From: Lysobacter arvi
GTDB taxonomy: Bacteria; Pseudomonadota; Gammaproteobacteria; Xanthomonadales; Xanthomonadaceae
Direction: 5' to 3'
DNA: 64,000 nt
Assembly: GCA_031216755.1 (NCBI GenBank)
Contig: JARUHG010000003.1
Coordinates: 248,001 to 312,000 of the forward strand
A model generated the notes under the pieces. The model was not told where the DNA came from, searched no databases, and saw only the letters and a program-made list of their open reading frames with translations. Shown here piece by piece: positions 47,717 through 59,862 of the stretch. Each line of letters starts with the position of its first letter. Position 1 is the stretch's first letter. A program made the translations under genes and the position numbers.

Positions 47717-48970
47717 TCAGCCATACACCGGAAACTTCTTGCACTGGGCCGTGACCTTCTCGCGCACGGCGGCGATGACGTTTTCGTCCTTCGGGGCGTC
47801 GAGCACGTCGCAGATCCAGTGGGCCAGCTCGATGCAGTCGGCTTCCCGGTAGCCGCGCGTGGTGACCGCCGGCGTGCCGATGCGCAGGCCGGAGGTGACG
47901 AACGGCTTCTGAGGGTCGTTCGGGACCGCGTTCTTGTTGACGGTGATGTGGGCCTTGCCGAGCGCGGCTTCGGCGTCCTTGCCCGTCACGCCCTTGCCGA
48001 TCATGTCGATCAGCATCAGGTGGTTCTGCGTGCCGCCGGACACGATCTTGTAGCCGCGATCGATGATGGTCTTCGCCATCGCCTGCGCGTTCTTCACGAC
48101 CTGCTGCTGGTAGACGGCGAATTCCGGCTCCAGCGCTTCCTTGAAGGCCACGGCCTTCGCCGCGATGACGTGCATCAGCGGACCGCCCTGGATGCCCGGG
48201 AACACGATCGACTGCAGCTTCTTCTCGATTTCCTCGCCCGCGCCCTTGGCGACGATGATGCCGCCACGCGGGCCGCGCAGCGTCTTGTGCGTGGTCGAGG
48301 TGACCACGTGCGCGTGCGGCAGCGGGTTCGGGTACACCCCGGCGGCGACGAGGCCGGCCACGTGCGCCATGTCCACGAACAGGTAGGCGCCGACCTTGTC
48401 GGCGATGGCGCGGAAGCGCGCCCAGTCGATCTGCTGCGAATACGCGGAGAATCCCGCAACGACCATCTTCGGCTTGTGTTCCAGCGCCAGCTTCTCGACT
48501 TCGTCGTAGTCGATCAGGCCCTGGTCGTTGACGCCGTACTGCACCGCGTTGAACAGCTTGCCCGAGGCGTTGACCTTGGCGCCGTGGGTGAGGTGGCCAC
48601 CGTGCGCCAGCGACATGCCCAGGATCGTGTCGCCCGGGTTGAGCAGCGCGAAGTACACGGCCTGGTTGGCCTGGCTGCCCGAATGCGGCTGGACGTTGGC
48701 GTAATCGGCACCGAACAGTTGCTTCAGGCGCTCGATCGCGAGCTGCTCGGCGACGTCCACGTACTCGCAGCCGCCGTAGTAACGCTTGCCCGGGTAGCCC
48801 TCGGCGTACTTGTTGGTCAGCACGCTGCCCTGGGCCTCCATCACGCGCGGGGACGCGTAATTCTCCGAGGCGATCAGCTCGACGTGGTCTTCCTGGCGAC
48901 GCGCCTCGTTGGCGATGGCCTGGGCAAGTTCATCGTCGTAACCGGCGATGCGGGCGGAGCTGGGGAACAT
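47717..48970 (-). CDS. glyA: serine hydroxymethyltransferase
   Basis: PLP enzyme converting serine and tetrahydrofolate to glycine and methylene-tetrahydrofolate. Begins [19 protein letters not shown]. Shows [38 protein letters not shown], and the PLP-lysine site [17 protein letters not shown]. 417 residues, as in E. coli. Divergent from the LpxO-like gene; the 166 bp between should hold both promoters. Longer in-frame ORF upstream is not conserved. Confidence 0.98.
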   Translation of the reverse strand: MFPSSARIAGYDDELAQAIANEARRQEDHVELIASENYASPRVMEAQGSVLTNKYAEGYPGKRYYGGCEYVDVAEQLAIERLKQLFGADYANVQPHSGSQANQAVYFALLNPGDTILGMSLAHGGHLTHGAKVNASGKLFNAVQYGVNDQGLIDYDEVEKLALEHKPKMVVAGFSAYSQQIDWARFRAIADKVGAYLFVDMAHVAGLVAAGVYPNPLPHAHVVTSTTHKTLRGPRGGIIVAKGAGEEIEKKLQSIVFPGIQGGPLMHVIAAKAVAFKEALEPEFAVYQQQVVKNAQAMAKTIIDRGYKIVSGGTQNHLMLIDMIGKGVTGKDAEAALGKAHITVNKNAVPNDPQKPFVTSGLRIGTPAVTTRGYREADCIELAHWICDVLDAPKDENVIAAVREKVTAQCKKFPVYG

Positions 48971-49136
48971 TCGGCAACCTCGGGCGTGGGTGGGCGGGGC
49001 CGGCGGGGGCCCGGAGAGCTGGCGCGGCCGGGTCGAAGATGGTAGCCCAGGCCTTAAAATGCGGCCAGCGAGCACCGGCCGGACAGCCGTCAATGCGAGC
49101 TTTACGCCCCCCAACCCCACAGGGAAACCTCCGACC

Positions 49137-50042
49137 GTGAAATGGGTCTTCGTCCTGCTGTTCCTCGCCAGCGCGGTCTACGTGCACTTCCGCGGGCGGG
49201 TGCGGCATCGCCTGGGCCGGCAATTGCTGGACCATTCCACCTTCATGGCCCCGATCAACGTGCTGATGTACGCGTTCTCGCGCGTGCCGACGACGCCGTT
49301 CATCGCCGAACCGGGCCGCCACTTCCCCGAACTCGAACCGCTCCGCCAGAACTGGCAGGCGATCCGCGCCGAAGCGCTCCGTCTGCGCGAGCTGCAGCAG
49401 ATCAAGGCCGCCGACGGTTACACGGACGTGGGCTTCAACTCGTTTTTCCGCCGGGGCTGGAAACGCTTCTACCTGAAGTGGTACGACGACGCGCATCCCT
49501 CCGCCGCCGAGCTGTGCCCGCAAACCACCGCCCTGCTGCGGCAGATCCCCAGCGTCAAGGCGGCGATGTTCACCGAACTGCCGCCGGGCAGCGAACTGCG
49601 CCCGCACCGCGACCCGTACGCCGGTTCGTTGCGCCTGCACCTTGGCCTGGAAACGCCCAACGACGACGGTTGCTTCATCGACGTCGACGGCCAGCGCTAC
49701 AGCTGGCGCGACGGCGAGTGGACGATGTTCGACGAAACCTACATCCACAGCGCCCGCAACGAAACGCAAGGGAACCGGATCATCCTGTTCTGCGACGTGG
49801 AGCGCCCGCTGCATACCGCCCCCGCGCGCGCGTTCAACCGGTTCGTCGCGCGCCACCTGATCGCCGCCGGCGCCTCGCCGAACCAGGAAGGCGACAGGAC
49901 CGGCGGCTTCAACCGGCTCTTCAAGTACTTCTACGCGCTGCGCCTGAAGGCCAAGGGCCTGCGCGAGCGCAACAAGTCGCTGTATTACGGCCTGAAATAC
50001 GCCGCGGTCGCGGTCGTGGTGGGCCTGATCGTCTGGATCTGA
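49137..50042 (+). CDS. lpxO: LpxO-like aspartyl/asparaginyl beta-hydroxylase family membrane dioxygenase
   Basis: Predicted Fe(II)/2-oxoglutarate dioxygenase that in LpxO 2-hydroxylates an acyl chain of lipid A at the inner membrane. The 301 residues have a membrane helix at each end ([29 protein letters not shown]). The catalytic core carries the iron ligands HRD in [19 protein letters not shown] and the distal His in [16 protein letters not shown] 49137 is preferred, with AGGGAAA upstream; frames further 5' are Arg/Gly-rich spacer. Length and two-helix layout favour LpxO over soluble family members. Confidence 0.83.
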   Translation: MKWVFVLLFLASAVYVHFRGRVRHRLGRQLLDHSTFMAPINVLMYAFSRVPTTPFIAEPGRHFPELEPLRQNWQAIRAEALRLRELQQIKAADGYTDVGFNSFFRRGWKRFYLKWYDDAHPSAAELCPQTTALLRQIPSVKAAMFTELPPGSELRPHRDPYAGSLRLHLGLETPNDDGCFIDVDGQRYSWRDGEWTMFDETYIHSARNETQGNRIILFCDVERPLHTAPARAFNRFVARHLIAAGASPNQEGDRTGGFNRLFKYFYALRLKAKGLRERNKSLYYGLKYAAVAVVVGLIVWI

Positions 50043-50055
50043 GTCGTCAGCCCCG

Positions 50056-50071
50056 CTCCCGCCGGCGGGAG
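50056..50071. repeat. 16-bp perfect palindrome after lpxO
   Basis: CTCCCGCCGGCGGGAG is a perfect palindrome 13 bp past the lpxO stop. No T tract follows, so it may support Rho-dependent rather than intrinsic termination, or be a dispersed element. The remaining spacer up to ettA (to 50284) shows no gene. Confidence 0.4.
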
Positions 50072-50284
50072 GGGGCGGGCGTGAAGGCCGGCGTTGTCGC
50101 CGCCCTGCCCTCGTCCACCCTCCGGCGGCCTGCTTCCGCGGCGGTGGAAGGAACGGCCACCGGAGCTGAAGCGCCCCCTCTTCCGCGCTGGGAAAGACGC
50201 CCCTTCTGCGGGATAATCGCCGCTTCCACCCGCCCGACCAGGCCAACCCGGCCGGCATGGGCGCGTCCCGGTTCCGGAGAGCGC

Positions 50285-51946
<1,662 letters not shown>

Positions 51947-52095
51947 CGAACCAGCGCGCCCGCGCGTAGCGGGCGCCCTTGCAGGATGGTCATCCCGGCA
52001 AAGGCCGGGAGCCCATGTCTTCGCTGTCGCGCGCGTCGGTCCCGCGGTGCGGGATCGATGCGCATCCAACGAATCCATCGAACGTCGAGGCCAGC

Positions 52096-52911
52096 ATGAC
52101 TTTCATGTCGTCCCTGAAACAGCGCTGGAACCAGGCCGATTCGCTGGTCTGCGTCGGCCTCGATCCGGAACCGGCGAAGTTCCCGGCGAAGTTCGGCGGC
52201 AATGCGGACGCGGTCTTCGACTTCTGCCGCGACATCGCCGACGCCACCGCCCAATACGCCTGCGCGTTCAAGCCGCAGATCGCGCACTTCGCCGCGCTCG
52301 GCGCCGAAGACGCGCTGCAGCGGCTCATCGCGCACATCCACGCCAGGCACCCCGGCGTGCCGGTCATCCTCGACAGCAAGCGTGGGGACATCGGCAGCAC
52401 GGCGCAGCATTACGCGGCCGAAGCGTTCGATCGTTACGCCGCCGACGCGGTGACCGCCAATCCGTACCTCGGCCGCGATTCGGTGCAGCCGTTCCTTGAT
52501 CGCGCCGATCGCGGGGTGGTCGTGCTGTGCCGCACGTCCAACCCAGGCGCCGGCGATCTCCAGGACCTGATGATCGACGGCCGTCCGCTGTACCAGCACG
52601 TCGCCGAAAAGGTCGCGCGCGAATGGAACACGCACGGCAACTGCTCGCTCGTGGTCGGCGCGACGTGGCCCGCGCAGCTGAAGGAAGTTCGCGCCATCGT
52701 CGGCGACGACGTGCCGTTCCTCGTGCCCGGCGTCGGCGCGCAGGGCGGCGATGTCGAAGCGGTCGTCACCAACGCGAAGAACGCCGCGGGCACGGGCCTG
52801 ATGGTGAGCAGCTCGCGCGCGATCCTGTATGCATCCAAGGGCGACGACTACGCCGAAGCGGCCGCGAATGCGGCGCGCGAGTTGCGGGATCAGATCAACC
52901 GGTTTCGTTGA
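52096..52911 (+). CDS. pyrF: orotidine 5'-phosphate decarboxylase, type 2
   Basis: Final step of UMP synthesis. Shows [15 protein letters not shown] near residue 15 and the catalytic Lys/Asp network of the type 2 subfamily ([18 protein letters not shown]), then [15 protein letters not shown] and the phosphate-binding [10 protein letters not shown]. 271 residues, as expected of the longer type 2 enzymes. ATG 52096 or the Met three codons later (52105) are both possible. It is 149 bp after ettA, on the same strand. Confidence 0.95.
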   Translation: MTFMSSLKQRWNQADSLVCVGLDPEPAKFPAKFGGNADAVFDFCRDIADATAQYACAFKPQIAHFAALGAEDALQRLIAHIHARHPGVPVILDSKRGDIGSTAQHYAAEAFDRYAADAVTANPYLGRDSVQPFLDRADRGVVVLCRTSNPGAGDLQDLMIDGRPLYQHVAEKVAREWNTHGNCSLVVGATWPAQLKEVRAIVGDDVPFLVPGVGAQGGDVEAVVTNAKNAAGTGLMVSSSRAILYASKGDDYAEAAANAARELRDQINRFR

Positions 52912-53068
52912 TACGCGTTCGCCGTCGCGCCCATGACGCGCGCGACGGCTTTGTTGCGCGTGTCGCCGCCATCCATGGCGCAACGCATCGGCTTCGGAAA
53001 GCCCTGCCCGACCCTCCGTGGCCGGGCGTTCGGCAGCCCACGCGGCAGAGCCGCGCAGGCGGCCTGCC

Positions 53069-54514
53069 TCACCCCAGGAATCCCAGCTTCGGATCGAAAT
53101 TCTCGATCCCCGGGAAGATCGTGCCGATCTCACCCGCCGGCAGACCGAACCACTGCGCGAGCGTCGAACCCATCTGGCTGACCGACATCGTCGGCACCAT
53201 GCGGCCACGTCCCACCGCCTGCGGGCCGTCGAGTTCCAGGATCGGGTAACTGCCCCACACCTGCTGTCCGCGCAGCGCACCGCCGTTCGTGGACGAGCCG
53301 CCCATCACCAGCTGCACGCCGCCCCAACCGTGGTCGGTGCCGTTGCCATTGCTGTTGAGCGTCCGGCCGAAGTCGCTCATGGTGAAGGTCACCGTGTCGT
53401 TGAGCGCGTTGATCTCCTGCAGCGCCGTACGGAACGCCGCCAGCCCTTCGGACAACTGCTGCAGCAGGCGGCCGTGGCCGTTCGCCGCCATCTGGTTCTG
53501 GTGCGTGTCGAAACCGCCCAGGCTCACGAAATAGATCTGGCGGCGATGGTTGATCGCCGTCGTGCGCGCGGCCTTGATCATCCGCGCGACCATGCGCAGC
53601 TGCGAGGCGATGCCGCTGCCGGTCGGGAACACGGTGGCGATGTCGCCGCCATTGGCCGGGTCCAGCGTGACGCGCAGCGTGTCGTTGAGGTTGATCGCGC
53701 TCTCGCCGATCACCGCGTACTGATCCTGCAGGATCGGGTTGTGCGGCGCCTCGATGATGCCGCGCAGCGTTTCGTAGCGGACGCGATCGGCGGTGCTGTT
53801 GTTGTTGCGGAATCGGTTGACCGTCGTCGCGCCGCCCGTGCCCATCGCGAACGGCAGCGTCGTGCGTCCGAACTGGAACAGGTTGCTGCCGGCGATGGAG
53901 ATCGACGGCGGCAACGACTGCAGCCCGAGGTTCGACGCCTCGGCGCGATCGCCGAGCAGGCCGCCCCAGCCGGTGGTGCCGCTGCGGTTGGTGTGTCCGC
54001 GCATCCACTGCTTCTGCTGGTCGTTGTGCGAATACAGGTACGGCGGCAGCGTCTTGAGGCGACGGGTGACGTCCTCCTTCGTCAACGGCACAGTCAGCGA
54101 ACCGACGTTCGCCAGGAACGACAGCTCGCCCGCATCGAACAGCGGCTTCATCGCCGCGCACGAGGGATTCAGGCCCCAGGTCTTGCCGTTGGTGTCGGCC
54201 ACCTGCACGAGCGCATCGCGCGCGTAGCCCAGGCCGAAGGGATTGGTGGTCGCCTCGAACACGCCGCCGCGGCTGGTGAGATACGCCGCGTGCTCGGCCG
54301 AATCGTGCGGGATCAGCATGTTGAACGAATCGCTGCCGCCGAACAGGAAAATGCACACCAGCGCCTTGTAGTCGTTGCCGGGCAATGGCTCCGCGGCGAA
54401 CGCGCGACCGACGAGTTCCAGCTGCGGCATCAGCGCGTAGGCGGCGCCGCCGGCGATCACGGCCTGCACGCGACGCAGGAACGCGCGACGGTCTTCGCGA
54501 ATGGGACGGGACAT
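53069..54514 (-). CDS. DUF1501 protein with Tat-type signal
   Basis: Exported protein of unknown reaction, related in fold to sulfatases and alkaline phosphatases. The N terminus SRPIREDRRAFLRRVQAVIAGG looks like a twin-arginine signal, ending near AFAAEP at about residue 40. DUF1501 hallmarks are VCIFLFGGSDSFNMLIPHDS and, near the C terminus, TMSDFGRTLNSNGNGTDHGW, which carries likely metal-binding Asp and His. 481 residues. AGGAG precedes the ATG by six bases. It follows the DUF1800 gene by 9 bp; the two families are usually paired and probably work together. Confidence 0.9.
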   Translation of the reverse strand: MSRPIREDRRAFLRRVQAVIAGGAAYALMPQLELVGRAFAAEPLPGNDYKALVCIFLFGGSDSFNMLIPHDSAEHAAYLTSRGGVFEATTNPFGLGYARDALVQVADTNGKTWGLNPSCAAMKPLFDAGELSFLANVGSLTVPLTKEDVTRRLKTLPPYLYSHNDQQKQWMRGHTNRSGTTGWGGLLGDRAEASNLGLQSLPPSISIAGSNLFQFGRTTLPFAMGTGGATTVNRFRNNNSTADRVRYETLRGIIEAPHNPILQDQYAVIGESAINLNDTLRVTLDPANGGDIATVFPTGSGIASQLRMVARMIKAARTTAINHRRQIYFVSLGGFDTHQNQMAANGHGRLLQQLSEGLAAFRTALQEINALNDTVTFTMSDFGRTLNSNGNGTDHGWGGVQLVMGGSSTNGGALRGQQVWGSYPILELDGPQAVGRGRMVPTMSVSQMGSTLAQWFGLPAGEIGTIFPGIENFDPKLGFLG

Positions 54515-54523
54515 GTCGTGCTC

Positions 54524-56254
54524 CTAGCGCTGGATCGCGAATTCGGGAGTGGCCATCGCCAGCAGCACCAGCGACTTGGCGCGATTGGCGGCGGAATCTT
54601 TGGCGGCGGCCAGGCGGTCGAGCATGCCCACCATCGCCTGCGCGTTGGCGCTGCTGAGCGAGCCGTAGAACATCAGCAGGTTGATCTGCGCCACCATGCC
54701 GGCGTGGTCGTTCGCTTCGGCGAGCGCGGTGAGCTTGCTCAGGTCCAGGTAGGGCGCGTTCGTGGTCGCCGTCGGCGCCGCGGCGGCGTTGTTCCACACC
54801 AGCGAGTCGTGCTGGTTGAGCATGCTCAGGTACGTCGCCTCGGTGAGGATCTGGAACTCCGGCGCGAACAGGCCCTGCACGCCATCGGCGGCGGGCAGGC
54901 GGTAGTCGGGTTCGAAGAAGTTGAATACCGACGGCGCGCGTTGCGAATCCTGCTGCAGCGAGTTGGCCAGGTCGCCCGCGTTGGAGAAGGCGAACTTCAC
55001 CTCGCCCATGGCGCTGGGCACGTACTGCGCGCCGAACGCGCGCCACAGCGTCGCGAGCTTCACCAGCGGCTCGCGCGGCTTGCCGTAGGACGCATCGGCC
55101 GGCGGAATGCGCGCTTCGGTGTCGAGCAGGATCGCGCGGATCACCTGGCCCATGTCGCCCTTGCTGTTGTCCCACACGCGGGCGACGCGCTCGACGTACT
55201 GCGGGCTCGGGTTGCTGGTGACGAAGCGCTGGATGAGCTGCCGGCTGATGAACGGCGCGGTGTTCGCGTGGTTGGCCAGCGCATCGAGCGTCTTGCCCAT
55301 GCTCGCGACACAGTTATTGCCTTCGCTGACGACGATGCCGTCGAAGATCTGCTTGGGCTGGTCGTCGTGGAAGGCGGCGTGGCATTCCATCGGCGCATGG
55401 CTGCTGTTGTCGCCGCGGCCGAACTGCGCATCGGTCTGGCCGGCATAGGTCCAGCCGGTGAACACGCGCGCCATCGCGCTCACGACCTGCTCGTCGTAGG
55501 TCGGGATCGTCTGGCCGTTACCGTCGAGCAGCGGACTGAAGTCCTTGTTGCGCTTCACCAGGCCGATGGAGAACAGCTGCATGACCTCGCGCCCGTAGTT
55601 CTCGTCGGGCGTGATGTTGCGGCGGGGATCGGCCTTGCGATTGCCGACATGGCTCAGGAAATAGCCCATCGCCGGATGCACGGACACCTTTTCCAGTAGC
55701 GCGCGGTAACTGCCGAACGCGCCGCGTGCGAGCGTGTCCTGGTAGTCGGCGATGCGGAACACCGTGGCGTTGCCGTCGGCGACTTCGCGATCGGAAACCA
55801 CGAAGATCTCGCTCAACGCGAACGCCATGCGCATGCGCAACTGGTCGGGTGCGTTGGCGGCCTGCCACAGCCAGTAATTGCGACGGTGCTGCGGCGTCGG
55901 CGTGGCCACGCCGTTCACGACCAGCTGCTGCAGGTGCGGGAGGACGAGCGTCGGCGACTGCGCGAGCTGTTCGTCGATCCAGCGCTTGTAGCCGATCTGG
56001 CGAACCCGCGCGATCTCAGTCGCGGTCGGGCCGAACGTCGCCTGCGTCAGGAAGCGCGCGGCATCGGCGTCGGTGGGCGGGAGGTCCGGGTACGGTGCCG
56101 GCGGCTCGGGCGCAGTCGGCGTCCCGCCGCCACCGCCACCACTGGCCGGCGGCGTGCCGCTGCTGTCGTCCCCGCCCCCGCCGCCGCCGCACGCGGCGAG
56201 CACGCACAGCGCTAGCGCGAGCATGCCTGCCCGCGCACCCTGCCTGATGTTCAT
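54524..56254 (-). CDS. DUF1800 lipoprotein
   Basis: 576-residue exported lipoprotein of unknown function. The start MNIRQGARAGMLALALCVLAAC gives a lipobox with Cys22, followed by runs of Gly, Ser and Pro that look like a flexible tether. The DUF1800 domain begins at about residue 65 (DADAARFLTQATFGPTATEI). Typical segments include MRMAFALSEIFVVSD and GREVMQLFSIGLVKRN. ATG 56254 is chosen over an upstream in-frame start because the signal peptide starts here. It forms a two-gene unit with the DUF1501 gene downstream. Confidence 0.9.
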   Translation of the reverse strand: MNIRQGARAGMLALALCVLAACGGGGGGDDSSGTPPASGGGGGGTPTAPEPPAPYPDLPPTDADAARFLTQATFGPTATEIARVRQIGYKRWIDEQLAQSPTLVLPHLQQLVVNGVATPTPQHRRNYWLWQAANAPDQLRMRMAFALSEIFVVSDREVADGNATVFRIADYQDTLARGAFGSYRALLEKVSVHPAMGYFLSHVGNRKADPRRNITPDENYGREVMQLFSIGLVKRNKDFSPLLDGNGQTIPTYDEQVVSAMARVFTGWTYAGQTDAQFGRGDNSSHAPMECHAAFHDDQPKQIFDGIVVSEGNNCVASMGKTLDALANHANTAPFISRQLIQRFVTSNPSPQYVERVARVWDNSKGDMGQVIRAILLDTEARIPPADASYGKPREPLVKLATLWRAFGAQYVPSAMGEVKFAFSNAGDLANSLQQDSQRAPSVFNFFEPDYRLPAADGVQGLFAPEFQILTEATYLSMLNQHDSLVWNNAAAAPTATTNAPYLDLSKLTALAEANDHAGMVAQINLLMFYGSLSSANAQAMVGMLDRLAAAKDSAANRAKSLVLLAMATPEFAIQR

Positions 56255-56536
56255 CGGTTTTCCCCTGTCGGCCGCGAGCACGCGGCGAGCGCTGCGCACG
56301 GTAGCGCCCGCCGGCTTTGCACAATCGGCGCTCCGTCGCCTTTTGAAGATGCTGAACGTGACGGCGTCCGCAGGTTTGGCACGCGATGTGTGCGCGGCGT
56401 GACGAGCACGGCCCGGGACCGGCGGCCGAACCGGGCCCATCCGTAGCCTCACGTCGCGCGGGCGATCATTTCCCGATGCTGGCGACCCGGGTGCGGGCTA
56501 CCCTCTCCGGCTCCCCCGACACCGCCGAGGACTGCC

Positions 56537-57880
56537 ATGGCCCGCCCCGTCTTCCGCGCGCTGGACTCGCTCTTCCGGCTGCGCCAGCACGGCACCGACG
56601 TGCGCACCGAGGTGGTCGCCGGGCTGACCACGTTCCTCACCATGTCCTACATCGTGTTCGTGAACCCGAGCATGCTCGCGAACGCCGGCATGGACACGGG
56701 GGCGGTGTTCGTCGCGACCTGCCTGGCGGCGGCCATCGGAACCCTGGTGATGGCCTTCGCCGCCAACTATCCGGTCGGCATGGCGCCGGGCATGGGGCTG
56801 AACGTGTTCTTCGCGTTCACCGTCGTGGGCGCCATGGGCTACACGTGGCAGCAGGCGCTGGGCGCGGTCTTCGTGTCCGGCATCGTCTTCCTGCTGCTCA
56901 CCATCACCGGCGCGCGCGCGTGGCTCATCGCCGGCATTCCGCATTCGCTGCGAAGCGCGATCACCGCCGGCATCGGGCTGTTCCTCGCCATCATCGCGCT
57001 GCAGAAATCCGAACTGATCGTCGGCGATCCGGACACGCTGGTCGCGCTGGGCGACGTGCGCGAACCCGAGCCGCTGCTGGCGTTCGCGGGCTTCCTGCTG
57101 ATCGCCGTGCTCGAAGCCTGGCGCGTGCGCGGCGCGATCCTGATCGGCATCCTCGCGGTCACCGCCACCGCGCTGCTGTTCGGACGCGTGCAGTACCACG
57201 GCATCGTCGACGTACCGCCGAGCCTCGCGCCCACGTTCCTGCAACTGGACATCCGCGGCGCCCTCGGTGGCGGCGACGGCTTTTCGCTCGCGGCGATGCT
57301 GCACGTGGTGATCGTGTTCGTACTGGTGGAAGTGTTCGACGCCACAGGCACGCTGATGGGCGTCGCGCGCCGCGCGGGGCTGCTTCCCGCGGATGACGCG
57401 TCTCCTGCCCAGCAGAAGCGCTTCGGCCGCGCGCTGTTCGCCGATAGTTCGGCCATCCTCGCCGGCTCCGTGCTCGGCACCAGCAGCACCACGGCCTACA
57501 TCGAAAGCGCCTCCGGCGTGCAGGCCGGCGGCCGCACCGGGCTCACCGCACTGGTGGTCGCCGCGCTGTTCCTGCTCGCCCTCCTGTTCTCGCCGCTGGC
57601 GGGAATGGTCCCGCCGTACGCGACCGCACCCGCGCTGCTCTTCGTCGCCGGCCTGATGCTGCGCGAACTCGGCGACGTGCATTGGGACGACCTCACCGAG
57701 GCGATTCCCGCCGCGCTATGCACGCTGGCAATGCCGTTCACCTATTCCATCGCCAACGGCCTGGCGTTCGGCTTCATCGCCTACGCGGTGCTGAAGCTGT
57801 TCACCGGCCGCGCGCGCCAGGTTCACGCGGCGGTGTGGGTGGTGGCGGCGTTGTTCGTGGTGCGGTTCGCGCTGGAGTGA
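56537..57880 (+). CDS. NCS2-type purine permease (AzgA/GhxP-like)
   Basis: Inner-membrane proton symporter expected to import adenine, guanine or hypoxanthine. The 447 residues span about 12 helices. AzgA-subfamily motifs are TEVVAGLTTFLTMSYIVFVN, NYPVGMAPGMGLNVFFAFTV, FVLVEVFDATGTLMGVARR and GTSSTTAYIESASGVQAGGR. GAGGA lies just before the ATG. Divergent from the DUF1800 gene; 56255-56536 should hold promoters for both and shows no other gene. Which purine is carried cannot be told. Confidence 0.93.
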   Translation: MARPVFRALDSLFRLRQHGTDVRTEVVAGLTTFLTMSYIVFVNPSMLANAGMDTGAVFVATCLAAAIGTLVMAFAANYPVGMAPGMGLNVFFAFTVVGAMGYTWQQALGAVFVSGIVFLLLTITGARAWLIAGIPHSLRSAITAGIGLFLAIIALQKSELIVGDPDTLVALGDVREPEPLLAFAGFLLIAVLEAWRVRGAILIGILAVTATALLFGRVQYHGIVDVPPSLAPTFLQLDIRGALGGGDGFSLAAMLHVVIVFVLVEVFDATGTLMGVARRAGLLPADDASPAQQKRFGRALFADSSAILAGSVLGTSSTTAYIESASGVQAGGRTGLTALVVAALFLLALLFSPLAGMVPPYATAPALLFVAGLMLRELGDVHWDDLTEAIPAALCTLAMPFTYSIANGLAFGFIAYAVLKLFTGRARQVHAAVWVVAALFVVRFALE

Positions 57881-57908
57881 CCACGCAAGCCGGTGCTTTG
57901 ACCTCCGC

Positions 57909-58602
57909 TCACTCGTCGCGTTGTTTCGCAGACAACAGCATCACCAACCCGACGAAGATGAGTCCGGCTCCGGCCGGCACCAGCTCCGGGATCAGCCACT
58001 GGCCGCGGTAGCGGAAGCGGGCGCCCGTAGTGACGTTCGCCTCGCCGAATGGATCGTAGGTGTAGGCATCCAGCGGATCCCCGTGCCACTCGCCGTGGCG
58101 ACGACGGTACCGAGCTGGTCGCGGTACAGCCACGCCTTGGTGCACTGTTGACCGCGCTTTTGCCGAAACGACCCTATGGGTCTTAGTCCAGGGAAGCCAT
58201 GGCGTCGGTTTTGTTGGCACTGCGCAGGCGGTTGTCGGCATCGAAGCCGTACGTCCAACCAGCGCTGCTCCTCAGATTGCCGCGCGCGTCGCAGGCCAGC
58301 GTCGTACCGGCAACAGCCGTGTACTGGTTTAGACCGTTGGCTGGTAATTCGACGTACTCATCTTGGCGTCATGCCACTGGTCTCGCGATATGGCCGATCT
58401 GGTTGCGGACGAACATCAGGGTCGTCGATCGCCGCTCCCAGGTTCTGGTTCAATGTGCAATGCACCGAGGCTCGAGTATGTCGCGTCGTGGTCGTGTGGC
58501 GACGGCGCTGCCTAGCTGGTCGCGGTGCTGGCGCGTCTTGCCGTCACTGCCGGGCTGTCATACATAGCTCGTTAGCCCGCCTATCTGCACACACGCCTAG
58601 CT
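57909..58602 (-). pseudogene. decayed Rhs core fragment fused to a membrane-protein tail (module E)
   Basis: Minus-strand Rhs core residues are recognisable: NQIGHIARP, EYVELPANGLNQYTAV, LACDARGNLRSSAGWTYG and FDADNRLRSANKT. The frame is broken by TAA at 58183-58185 and TAG at 58174-58176, and it shifts again before [19 protein letters not shown] third segment, DAYTYDPFGEANVTTGARF then RYRGQWLIPEL, joins directly to VPAGAGLIFVGLVMLLSAKQ and stops at 57909. That tail is a membrane helix plus basic end, like the small membrane proteins nearby, so two different genes have been joined. Not functional as an Rhs protein. Confidence 0.8.
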
Positions 58603-58738
58603 CCATGATGGGTTTCGCAACGAACCCATCCTCCGGGCTGGCGGCTCTCAGGGCGAAAGCCGGCGGACTTCTGGAACGATGCCAAGTCAGCGTGTCCGGC
58701 ACGATCGGACTCGTCCAGATCAAATCACCCTTGACGCA

Positions 58739-59089
58739 TCAAACTCTTGTGGAAGCCACGATCAGTACGACACTAGCGACCATCGCGACAAACATCGGAA
58801 GCAGCCCCTTGAGCATGTAAGTGCGTCGCTGCGCCCGCAATAGAAGGCACGCCTCAACCGCCTTTCGCCACTCATCACTGTCTCCCTGCGAAACGATCAG
58901 CTGTTCGGAATAGAGACTACTCTGCTGCCACAGCAAGCTGACGAACTTCCGATCTCTGTTGGCCGCAGCGTTGACGGCCCTCATCACCTTAACAACCAGA
59001 AAGTTAAACTTTGCCAAGTAGTACGCAGACACTAGAAATCCGGATGGAAGTATGATCAACACTAATGAAACTGCAGTCTCGTAAGTCAC
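58739..59089 (-). CDS. two-helix membrane protein, candidate Rhs immunity protein
   Basis: 116 residues, no family recognised. It has hydrophobic helices at about 6-27 (AVSLVLIILPSGFLVSAYYL) and 95-113 (LLPMFVAMVASVVLIVAS), with a charged helical stretch between (SGEQ-type, EQLIVSQGDSDEWRKAVEAC). Translation would start at GTG 59089, whose GTGA overlaps the stop of an upstream frame of doubtful reality. It follows the module D Rhs remnant by about 310 bp. A role as immunity to a lost toxin is inferred from position and from the other small membrane genes in the array. Confidence 0.6.
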   Translation of the reverse strand: MTYETAVSLVLIILPSGFLVSAYYLAKFNFLVVKVMRAVNAAANRDRKFVSLLWQQSSLYSEQLIVSQGDSDEWRKAVEACLLLRAQRRTYMLKGLLPMFVAMVASVVLIVASTRV

Positions 59090-59402
59090 TCATCGCTCCT
59101 GCGCATTGATTGAAACGCGCCAACCGCCCATATCCCGATACTACCGACAGCCACGGGAGGGCGGCGACACGCCAATAACTCAGCGTGCCTGCCCGGGCTC
59201 CACGCGACCGGAAGCGTCGAGACGCACCGCACTCGCCGTGTCCTGCGTCGTGCTATCTCCGCACACCTGCATTTTGGCAGGGATGGAGCGTGCACCAGAT
59301 ACACTTGCTCAGCAGCGCGATCACAACAGAGGGACGGAAAGTACAGAAGGGCCTTCGAAGGCGTGACATGCAAGGCGCGGCAACGGCGCGGAGTGATCTA
59401 CT
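59090..59402 (-). other. non-coding or decayed sequence after the module D tip
   Basis: All three minus-strand frames are open only in pieces. Fragments such as MQVCGDSTTQDTASAVRLD, then a stop, then MGGWRVSINAQER before the immunity-like gene, suggest a decayed tip domain. I cannot support a gene. Base composition is close to its flanks. Confidence 0.4.
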
Positions 59403-59862
59403 TCAATGCATTTGCTTAGATTCAGGCAACTTCGGATTGGGCATACTGCATGGCACAAACCCACCAAGGCTGCTGCAAAGACCGGTCGGATCGCTGAAGT
59501 TGAGCGGATTGTTCTTGACGTACGCATACAGATTCAGATCGTCCTTGTACCCGATCGGATCGGTCTGCATGAAGCGGCCAAGATCCGGGCTATAGAACCT
59601 CGCCTTGTAGTAATACAGGCCTAGCTCGCCGATCAGCCATTGGCCGGTGTACCGGAAGCGCACACCGGTGGTGACGTTGGGTTCGCCGAACGGGCCGTAG
59701 GTGTAGATCTCCTTGCGCGATCCGGTGCCGCTGGCTGTAGCGACGACTCGCTGCCCAACTGGTCGCGGTAGAGCCATGCTGCGCTCGCCAGCGGCGCAAT
59801 CAACGGCGCCCTAGTATTCGTATACATTCATTCAACTCATCAATCTTGCCTGGGGTGCTCCA
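59403..59862 (-). pseudogene. Rhs core end with truncated tip (module D), preceded by a toxin-tail scar
   Basis: From 59777 the frame reads Rhs core: [40 protein letters not shown], then [20 protein letters not shown]. It passes the DPTGL boundary into [17 protein letters not shown] and stops at 59403 only about 20 residues later, so the tip is truncated. Upstream, at 59750-59862, other frames read [13 protein letters not shown] and [19 protein letters not shown]. These match the tail of the module B tip ([18 protein letters not shown]) joined to Rhs core out of frame, near 59750. It is a recombination product; whether 59403-59777 is translated is unknown. Confidence 0.75.

Noticed and set aside
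53018-55699. 893-residue plus-strand frame across the DUF1501/DUF1800 genes
   Set aside because: Shadow of the minus-strand genes; no coherent domain and no ribosome-binding site.
59086-59373. 95-residue minus-strand frame before the 116-residue membrane gene
   Set aside because: Its stop overlaps the next start, but the translation is Arg/Cys-rich without structure; kept only as doubtful decayed sequence.
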